25,688 bases of DNA from a virus, in IMG/VR virus record IMGVR_UViG_3300010166_000003, positions 1 through 25,688 of that record; one strand, 5' to 3'. The notes under the pieces are model-generated. The model was not told the DNA's origin and ran no database searches. It was given only the letters and a program-made list of their open reading frames with translations. The translations under genes and the position numbers were made by a program. This document shows positions 1 to 6,400 of this stretch, in pieces (position 1 is the stretch's first letter; each line of letters starts with the position of its first letter).

Positions 1-227
1 CAGCCATACTTCTCGATTAGATCCATGAACTCCTCGCGAGTCGGAGGCTCTAGCTTGTCTTCTTCGGTTTGGTGACTACGGCGCCATCCCTCCATGCAGC
101 ATGCGAACTGCCACAAGCTCATTCCGTCGACCTCACTAGGGGAGAATCCGAGAACGGCTCCGGATCCATAGATGATGGAGAATCGGAGGCGACCGTCCCA
201 ACGCTCGTCGTTGGCGCCTCGTCCTCT
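1..227 (-). CDS. Tail assembly chaperone, -1 frame extension (T-like part), partial
   Basis: This reading frame is open from the A-run at 227-233 to the window edge. It reads ...GSGAVLGFSPSEVDG-MSLWQFACCMEGW..., ending in EEFMDLIEKYG at base 1. The pattern resembles the second tail-assembly-chaperone gene of HK97-like phages and gene transfer agents (PF09550-like), which acts with the first chaperone on the tape measure. The only ATG is at 120-122, overlapping the upstream stop as ATGA. The chaperone-like sequence seems to begin about 16 codons before that ATG, and no ATG, GTG or TTG lies in frame between 227 and 123. I infer it is made mainly as a -1 frameshift fusion with the upstream chaperone, as with lambda G/GT. 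About 75 codons are visible and the 3' end is outside the window. Confidence 0.75.
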
Positions 228-568
228 TTTTTTGATCGATCACCATCCGGCGGATCTCCCGGAACACCCACGATCGCGCACATGAGGATGGCCATCGCGA
301 TCGGGACGCTTTCTGCAAGAGGACGATCGTCAACGTAGCGTTTGACGAGCGCGGTTGCCTTCGGAGGAATCATTCCTCCGCCGATAAGGCCGACCCGAAT
401 CGGCTCGCGCACATCGTCGACCTTCCATCGCCTAAACTGCAGCCGGTCCATGATCTCAATGAGTCCGGCGCCGCAGGTGTTTTGGATCTCCCGCCACTCG
501 CCCAGGCGAGTTCGAAAGACGTGGTCGCCATCCGCCCAAGTAAGCGTAATCGATCCGTCTTCTGACAT
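119..568 (-). CDS. Tail assembly chaperone (GTA gp10-like, TAC family)
   Basis: A 149-aa protein. Residues 1-105 match the GTA-gp10/Phage_TAC_11 pattern: LTWADGDHVF, LGEWREIQ, a VREPIRVGLIGGGM core, then LVKRYVDDRPLAESV and a helical AMAILMCAIVG end. The family coats or chaperones the tape measure during tail assembly. The last ~35 residues, after SKKEDE, are Ser/Pro/Asp-rich and look disordered, as expected for the unshifted short form of a G/GT-type pair. Its ATG overlaps the stop of the major tail gene (TGATG). The A AAA AAA heptamer at 227-233 lies in its zero frame at codons 112-114. Family call is by pattern only. Confidence 0.82.
   Translation of the reverse strand: MSEDGSITLTWADGDHVFRTRLGEWREIQNTCGAGLIEIMDRLQFRRWKVDDVREPIRVGLIGGGMIPPKATALVKRYVDDRPLAESVPIAMAILMCAIVGVPGDPPDGDRSKKEDEAPTTSVGTVASDSPSSMDPEPFSDSPLVRSTE
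186..233 (-). promoter_or_regulatory. Programmed -1 ribosomal frameshift signal
   Basis: Read on the minus strand, the heptamer A AAA AAA (233-227) is in the correct phase for tandem -1 slippage. A 6-nt spacer, GAGGAC (226-221), follows. Then comes a two-part stem: GAGGCG (220-215) pairs with CGCCTC (191-186), and directly inside it CCAACG (214-209) pairs with CGTTGG (203-198) around a 5-nt loop, leaving a 6-nt bulge GACGGT. Slippage moves the ribosome into exactly the frame of the downstream MSLWQF domain. Heptamer, spacer length and structure are all directly visible; function is inferred. Confidence 0.82.
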
Positions 569-999
569 CAGACGACCGCCACTTCACCGCTGGATGCAAG
601 TTCAAGCTCGACCTGGATTAGACCGTCCTGCTCCCCGGTGATATTGAACGTCGTCATGTGGAACAACCCTTGATAGGTTCGAGCGCCTACGGGGTAGTCG
701 ATCACGACCTGCACGTTTCGAGGATCAACCTGCGAAAAAAACTCTTCGTACAAGTTGAGGCTTTCCTCCGCGAGCGTTCCGGATCCAGACACGCCGGCCG
801 AGATGGCTCCCTTCACGCGCTCGGTCCAAACCGGTGCATCAGGGTCGTCGCAATCCGCGACATTAAATTCGTTCACGCTGGTCGACCGGTTAAACGCTTT
901 GGTCGCGAGCGCGCACGGCGCCGTAAATACTTCCGGCGTTCCACCATTGCCGAGTTTAATTAGTAGCTTGGTTCCCCGAAGGGTCGTCGGTGCGGCCAC
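568..999 (-). CDS. Major tail (tube) protein
   Basis: A 143-aa protein beginning MAAPTTLRGTKLLIKLG, with AFNRSTSVNEFNVADCDDPDAPVW and ending TGEQDGLIQVELELASSGEV. This is the arrangement of the GTA/TP901-like phage tail tube family, which polymerises to form the tail tube. The start is GTG at 997-999, with AGGAG 8 nt upstream in the 11-nt gap after the DUF3168 gene. It lies between tail terminator and tail assembly chaperone, the usual siphovirus order. Length is typical for a compact tube protein. Assignment rests on pattern plus context. Confidence 0.8.
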   Translation of the reverse strand: MAAPTTLRGTKLLIKLGNGGTPEVFTAPCALATKAFNRSTSVNEFNVADCDDPDAPVWTERVKGAISAGVSGSGTLAEESLNLYEEFFSQVDPRNVQVVIDYPVGARTYQGLFHMTTFNITGEQDGLIQVELELASSGEVAVV

Positions 1000-1010
1000 A
1001 GCTTGCGCTC

Positions 1011-1415
1011 CTATGTTGCCGGTTGCGTCAGTGCGCGGAAGGACATTGCGACATGATTCGTCAGACCGTCCGGATCACGAAGGAACCTAGCCTCCTCGAA
1101 ATCGAGAAGGTCTAAGATATGCCCGTCGAGTGCAAGGAAACTTTCGGCCTCGTCGAGCGCCTCGCGTACTTCGCTCGTGATGGTCTTCGCCTCTCCGAAC
1201 CCGTATTCGCGGGACCACACATGCACCTCAAGGAACACTTCGGAGCCGCGTCGACAGTCCTGATTGTCCTTTAGCGTTTGACCTTCGCCGATGGTGATTC
1301 GCGGGAACGGATCGGAATCCGGAACGCGATCGTAAACGCTTGCGCCGGCACCGGTCGATGCAGCCTTAAGCCGGGCGACGAGTGCTTTCTGCAGGGCAAG
1401 CATCGGATCGCTCAT
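1011..1415 (-). CDS. Tail terminator/completion protein, DUF3168 family
   Basis: A 134-aa protein starting MSDPMLALQKALVARLKA. It then reads VYDRVPDSDPFPRITIGEGQ, FLEVHVWSREYGFGEAKTI and ALDGHILDLLDFEEARFLRDPDG, matching DUF3168 (GTA gp9/lambda gpU-like), which caps the tail tube and joins it to the head. The ATG overlaps the stop of the preceding gp10-like gene by 4 nt, suggesting translational coupling. Length and position between the gp10-like gene and the tube gene are as expected for HK97-like phages. Confidence 0.87.
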   Translation of the reverse strand: MSDPMLALQKALVARLKAASTGAGASVYDRVPDSDPFPRITIGEGQTLKDNQDCRRGSEVFLEVHVWSREYGFGEAKTITSEVREALDEAESFLALDGHILDLLDFEEARFLRDPDGLTNHVAMSFRALTQPAT

Positions 1416-1816
1416 TTTCCAAAGTGCTCCCGAATCGCTTTCTTCATTGCCCGGTTCACGGCCGCCCGAGTTTGCTTTCGGAAGAGGCGATATCCCGGCC
1501 AGAAGTACGGTTGCGCCTGATGGTTCGCGGTTCCGAACTCCTGAGCTAGAGCGTAGTCATATGTCGTCTTCACACCGCGCCTAACCGGACGTGTTGTCGA
1601 AGGGCCACCAGCCTTCAAGGTAATGCGCAGAAGTGATGGATCTTGCTCGGCTCGGATCGACTTTTCTAGCGCGCGGTCCTCCTTGGGAACGAAGAGGCGC
1701 ATTGCGCCAAGCATTCTGTCCGCGCCTTTGATCAGCGCCAGAAAGGATTGACGCTTCACAGCAGGCGGGATTCTGGCGAGACCGCGTTTGTACTTCTCGA
1801 CCGAAAAGTTTGCCAT
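1412..1816 (-). CDS. HK97 gp10-like tail completion protein
   Basis: A 134-aa basic protein. The C-terminal half has the HK97-gp10 signature: TTYDYALAQEFGTANHQAQPYFWPG, followed by a helix RLFRKQTRAAVNRAMKKAI. Family members act at the head-tail joint or in tail completion. The reading frame is open further upstream, but the ATG at 1814-1816 was chosen because it overlaps the adaptor stop (TAATG) and the upstream residues are out-of-frame adaptor sequence, rich in Arg. It is followed by the DUF3168 gene with a 4-nt overlap. Confidence 0.86.
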   Translation of the reverse strand: MANFSVEKYKRGLARIPPAVKRQSFLALIKGADRMLGAMRLFVPKEDRALEKSIRAEQDPSLLRITLKAGGPSTTRPVRRGVKTTYDYALAQEFGTANHQAQPYFWPGYRLFRKQTRAAVNRAMKKAIREHFGK

Positions 1817-2163
1817 TAGCCGATCGCCTGCCCCGCTGTAGCCGTGATGTCGATATACGCCCCGCGTTCGTCGGTGTTTGTCACGGTCCGGATATTGTAC
1901 AGCGTTCCGGTCCGTGCATCCCGCGCCCGCCAGTCCGGACGAATCTCCTTCGCGTCCGCCGACGAATGGATCGATATCACGACAGGCTGTTCCCCGCCCA
2001 GGCGCGCGCCTTGAACGGTTTCGCCGCCGACGAGCGGCCGGATACGCGCCCAAACGACAAGCTGTTCTGTCCAGTCGCCCTGCTCGTTTCCGAGTTCATC
2101 GGCAACCGGGACACGCTTATCGAACGCTACCCGTTCCCGCATCTGGCCGATCAGTTGCAACAT
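1816..2163 (-). CDS. Head-tail adaptor (phage head-tail joining, SPP1 gp16-like)
   Basis: A 115-aa protein beginning MLQLIGQMRERVAFDKRV. Its body has WTEQLVVWARIRPLVGGE, then IRPDWRARDARTGTLYNIRTV and DERGAYIDITATAG, the typical signature of the Phage_H_T_join family (stopper at the head-tail interface). The frame is open upstream to 2253, but those 30 residues are nearly all Arg/Lys and belong to another gene read out of frame. The chosen ATG has AGACGG just upstream. It overlaps the 74-aa gene by 47 nt, an unusually long overlap for this cluster. Confidence 0.86.
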   Translation of the reverse strand: MLQLIGQMRERVAFDKRVPVADELGNEQGDWTEQLVVWARIRPLVGGETVQGARLGGEQPVVISIHSSADAKEIRPDWRARDARTGTLYNIRTVTNTDERGAYIDITATAGQAIG

Positions 2164-2341
2164 CCGTCTTTTTCGCCTTCTTCGGATTCTGTGTCGCTTC
2201 GCCCTTGCCCGCTTCGATGGCAGCCTCGGCGCGAGCGCGTGTGACGAACTCAACCATCCCCGGCTGATAGACCGTTGTCGGTTGCCCGCGACGGTTTTTC
2301 ACGGTGTAGTCGAATCGCTCGTTAAACCTGATCCATGGCAT
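2117..2341 (-). CDS. Small hypothetical phage protein (74 aa)
   Basis: A 74-aa protein starting MPWIRFNERFDYTVKNRRGQ. It has a compact beta-rich N-terminal part up to about residue 35 (TTVYQPGMVEFVTRARAEAAI) and a Lys/Ala-rich, probably disordered tail. Similar short proteins with an N-terminal W-I-R-F strand and a GMVEFVTR motif occur among head-joining genes of rhizobial prophages, as far as I recall; their role is unknown. It starts 2 nt after the stop of the 165-aa gene and overlaps the adaptor gene, which supports its reality. Confidence 0.7.
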   Translation of the reverse strand: MPWIRFNERFDYTVKNRRGQPTTVYQPGMVEFVTRARAEAAIEAGKGEATQNPKKAKKTDVATDRPDAGTGSVR

Positions 2342-2343
2342 GA

Positions 2344-2841
2344 TTAGATCCCCACTACGACGATATCGTATTCAACGGCCGAACCGGCTCCCCCGTTCAA
2401 GACCTTGAGGAAGTCGGTCGCGCCAGCGCCTACCGCCCATCCGGTTTTCGGCGCAACGAACATTGCGACACCGCCCGGCCGAATCGCGACCGTATGAGTA
2501 CCGGCCCCGAAAGGTCCGACCCATGCGGTTGCCGCAGCGTTACCGATAACCACGTCGTTGACGTTGGCATCGGCCGCCGTGATCATAAGCGCCTTCACCG
2601 CCGCGAAAGTGATCACGGTACCGAAGGCGTCGACGAGCACGCCAGCAAGATCGAGATTCTCCGTGGCGGATGCGGCCAAGGTGCGCTTGTCGGTAAACAG
2701 CTTGTTTGCCTGTCCGGTGAGCACGCCATCGGCGAGCGACACGCCCAACTTCTTGACGAAGTCGAACTCGCCGGATCCAAGATCGAGTGCAGAAACTTGC
2801 TCGGCGCCGATCTGTGCGACGATGCTTGTACGAAGTGCCAT
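2344..2841 (-). CDS. Phage structural protein, decoration-like (165 aa)
   Basis: A 165-aa protein. Its pattern is VKKLGVSLADGVLTGQANKLFTDKRTLAASATENLDLAGVLVDAFG, then MITAADANVNDVVIGNAAATAWVG and GVAMFVAPKTGWAVGAGATDFLKV. This beta-rich arrangement is common among uncharacterised structural proteins near capsid or connector genes, where a capsid-decoration or tail-associated role has been suggested. I cannot assign a precise function. It starts after a purine-rich AAGGAGAT site and lies 12 nt after the connector gene, inside the head-tail joining block. Confidence 0.72.
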   Translation of the reverse strand: MALRTSIVAQIGAEQVSALDLGSGEFDFVKKLGVSLADGVLTGQANKLFTDKRTLAASATENLDLAGVLVDAFGTVITFAAVKALMITAADANVNDVVIGNAAATAWVGPFGAGTHTVAIRPGGVAMFVAPKTGWAVGAGATDFLKVLNGGAGSAVEYDIVVVGI

Positions 2842-2853
2842 GCCATATCTCCT

Positions 2854-3417
2854 TTAGATGAACGCGCGATAGTTGTGGATGATGCGATGTACCGAGTGCG
2901 GAGGCTCCGACATGTTATCACCCGAGACAGCTTCTCGGTTGTTATACCAGTGACCGACAAGCATGAGGATTCCGAATTTTAGATCGGGAGGAAACGTGCC
3001 CGCTTCCCACCCGGCTACATAGTCCACTCGCACCGCATTGATAGCATCGACAGTTGCCGGCCAACCTGCCTCGATCGGAATCACCCATCCAGGTTCGTTG
3101 ACATTGTCGAGAACATAGTTATCGGCCGTCAATGTTTGCTCCAGACCGTCGATGTCATCGTACTTGATCGAGGTGATAGAAATCACCGGACCGATATCAA
3201 GGCGGATGTCCGAAGTGGTCGGGAACGAATCTAAGGTCGTGCGATAGGTCTGCGTCGCAAGTGCCCGCTGCGTTTGCTTCTCGATGTATTTCCTCGCCGC
3301 CGAGATCAGGCTTCCGATATGAGCGTCCTCATCGGGATGATCGATCCGAAGGTGCGCCTTCGCCTCAGCAAGGCTAACCGGTTCGACGGCGGGAAAGGTA
3401 ACTGGCTTGGTTGCCAT
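2854..3417 (-). CDS. Head-tail connector protein (HK97 gp6-like)
   Basis: A 187-aa protein. The N-terminus PVSLAEAKAHLRIDHPDEDAHIGSLISAARKYIEKQTQRAL is the classic gp6/phage connector signature. The middle has LDIGPVISITSIKYDDIDG, and the C-terminal helix is FGILMLVGHWYNNREAV. Family members form the ring below the portal. The start at 3417 has AGGAG and GAGGG upstream and overlaps the 3' end of the spike gene by 44 nt. The usual genomic neighbour upstream is the capsid; here a 10-kb adsorption block comes first. Confidence 0.9.
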   Translation of the reverse strand: MATKPVTFPAVEPVSLAEAKAHLRIDHPDEDAHIGSLISAARKYIEKQTQRALATQTYRTTLDSFPTTSDIRLDIGPVISITSIKYDDIDGLEQTLTADNYVLDNVNEPGWVIPIEAGWPATVDAINAVRVDYVAGWEAGTFPPDLKFGILMLVGHWYNNREAVSGDNMSEPPHSVHRIIHNYRAFI

Positions 3418-6400
3418 CCCTCGTGTGCTCCTGTTGTCCCGGCCTTGTGGGCGCCGCGCCCAATGATCCGACTCGTGTTCGTGTCGCTACTCGCGGCGAG
3501 ACATACCACCCGATCGCCGTGCCCGCACCTGTTGCCGTTCCCCGAGCGGCCGCAGTCGATCGTCCAGTGCCACCGGTCGCACCCGCGCCCGCCGCCGTGC
3601 CAACACCGGCCACGATGGTGATAATCGGCGAGATGCCCGGTGCTGTTCCGACGCCCGCCGCTGTGCCTGTTGCGGAAGCCGTGGAGGCGCCTCGACCAGT
3701 CGCGGCGCCAATCCCCGCCACGACGCCGGTTCCGGCCGTGGTGGCCCGTCCCTGGGCCGCCGTGCTGCCAATGCCGGCCGCCGTGCCAACACCGGAGCCA
3801 ATCGTGCCGGCCGTCGATGGTGCCGATGCGGCACCCGCGCCCGCCGCCGTGCCTGTCGCCGCAGCGACTTGCGAACCTGCAGCAACCGCCGCGCCGACAC
3901 CCGGAGCGGTAACCGCCCGTGCCGTTATCGCTTGGCCGCCGGCCGTGCCAGCACCCGCGCCCGCCGCCGTGCCAGGGACCGCCGTCGTTGCCCGACCTGT
4001 CGCCGTTGCCGCGCCAGTGCCTACCGCTATACCGGTTCCCGCGCCTTGCGCCGAGAAGGAGCCGCTGCCAACTGCGGCGCCGACGCCGGCCGCCGTGCCT
4101 TGGCCGATCGCGGTAGATCTACCGGTCGCGGTAGTCGTGCCAATCCCCGCCGCCGTGCCTTGGGCGCTCGTTGTCGCACGGCCCGTCGCATTGGTTGAGC
4201 CTACGCCGGCCGCCGTACCCGCAACGGCCGTCGTTGCTCGCCCGGTTCCTGATGTTGCGCCCGTGCCCGCCGCCGTGCCGGCCCCGGAGGAAATGGTTCC
4301 GGCAACGCTGGATCCGGAAGCTGTACCGGTTCCGCTGGCCGTGCCTACGGCCGCCGTAATCGCGGTCCCGATCGAGACCGTAGCGCCCGTGCCGGTTGCA
4401 GTGCCGACCGCCGCAGTCGGGACGATGTTGACGTTGTCGAATTCGATTACGGCGCGACTATCGGTTTGATAATCTCCCGCGCCGAACGCAACCCTTATAC
4501 GATCAAGAGCAAAGGCCGCCGTTCGGTTATTGATAGCCGTCCAGGTTGAACCATCGGTCGAGTACTCGGCGTATATCGTGCCGCCGCTCTCGCGAAGGCC
4601 GAGGAACTTATGAACGGCCGGGTTGTATGCAATGCTTGACCCGTACGTTACGTAACCACCGTTTTCGTTACCGGACATAAATATTGCGCCGCCGGTAATA
4701 ATAACAAAGTATTGCTGATTTGCATTGTCGTTTGATCTGAGAAATACATAAGCTTCCACCCCGCTTCCTGCGGTGTACTTCTCAAGCTCTATAAAGTATC
4801 GGACCCCGGTAAGGTCCCACCAATCGGTCGAGAAAAATTCGACGTAGGACGTGTCTGCGAAGAGCCGAGCTTGGCCATCGGCAAATTGGTAATCGACAGG
4901 CGAGAACCCAGATCCTAGCGTCCACTTGGCGCTATCAAGGCCCGAGAAGAAGTCGTCCTTAAGAGTGTCGACCTTACGGTAAATCTCCTTTCCGGTTGCG
5001 GCCGCCGCGCCCGTACCACTTGCAGCACCGGCCGCCGCCGAGATTGTACCAGCCGCACTTGAACCGGCTGCCGTACCCGTGCCGGCCGCCGTGCCGATTG
5101 CCGCAGCGCTCGCCGTACTGACCGCAGCCGTGGAACCGACCCCGGCCGCCGAGCCGGCCCGGAATTGAATAGCCCTTCCGACTGCACTCGTAGCGCCAAC
5201 GCCGGCCGCTGTGCCCGGAGAGGATGCTGTTGCGGCGCCGGTTGCTGATGTCGATCCAACACCCGCCGCTGTGCCTGCGGCCGATGAGATTGTTCCGGCC
5301 ACACTCGATCCGGCCGCCACACCCGTACCGCTGGCCGTGCCAACCGCCGCAGTAATTGCCGTGGTGACTGCAGTTCCGCCGCCGACGCCGGCTGCCGACC
5401 CGGCCCGGAACTGGATCGCTGTTGTGGTCGAAGTCGCGGCGCCCGTGCCCGTTGCGGTACCAGCGCTGGCCGCCGTAGACGCGCCCGTTGCGGCCGCCGC
5501 ACCGACGCCGCTCGCCGCCGCTGCGTCCGCTGCGGTTGAAGCTCCGACGCCGCTCGCCGCGCCAACGCCCGAAGCCGCCGCCGCATCCGCCGCAGTCGAT
5601 CGGCCAACACCCGAAGCGGCACCCGATCCGGACGCAGCGCCGACGCCATTTGTCGTCGAGACTGCCGCGCGCTCGATCGCTCCGATATCCGGAGCGGTGC
5701 CCGTATAAGAGATCCCGCTTACGACTGTGCCGGCGTCAACTAAGTCGGAGCCGGACACAAGGCTTAGGAAGGTTGTGGACGGCAGAGATCCGTCCGATTG
5801 CCTAGCACCTTCCGCAGTCGTTGCCGTGAGGCTTACGAAGTCCGCCGAGGATACGGTAAGGCCACCTTGCCACGAGTTCGTCGTTTGAGTGGCTTTGGTT
5901 CCGAGATCGTTGACTCCAGCACCACCGCCCGAGCTTACACTTAGGCAATTCGTAATCGTGTGCGCGCCGGTTGTAACGTCGTCGAGAACGAACTGCCCCC
6001 ATCCGGCTAGGGAATCTCGAATATTCGCGTAGGCCGTGCAGTTGTATAGAAATAGGCCGGCGGAGTTATTCGAGTTTCCATCAAACCCATTCGCCGCGTT
6101 TTCCCACGCGAGACACCTTTTATAGATGTGCCGGCCGTCAACGGAGGTGCCTGTCGCACCACCCATCTTAAAGCCCATGCCATCGCCGAGACGAGTCGTC
6201 CCATCCTCGCCATACCCGTTGCGATAAGCCCAACAATTTTCGAAGGTGACGGCTGCTTCGGTGCCAGAAGTGGTAATGAAGGTATCGAACCCGTCGTCCG
6301 AGTTTCGATAGGATCGGCATCCCTGCAGCAGGTTCCCGGTTCCGAGCGGGCGCGTATAGAAGCCGTCGCCGTTGCTGCCGTCTCCGGCCGAGTCCGCGTT

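Noticed and set aside
136-333. 65-codon minus-strand frame inside the tail assembly chaperone gene
   Set aside because: It is the +1 frame, ends before the downstream domain, and is Arg-rich. The frame entered by -1 slippage is a different one.
3411-4469. 352-codon plus-strand open frame of Pro/Ala/Val repeats, plus similar frames at 5211-5708 and 8145-8492
   Set aside because: They are antisense shadows of the GCC/GGC-rich repeat blocks of the spike. They show only repeat composition, no domain, and no ribosome site.
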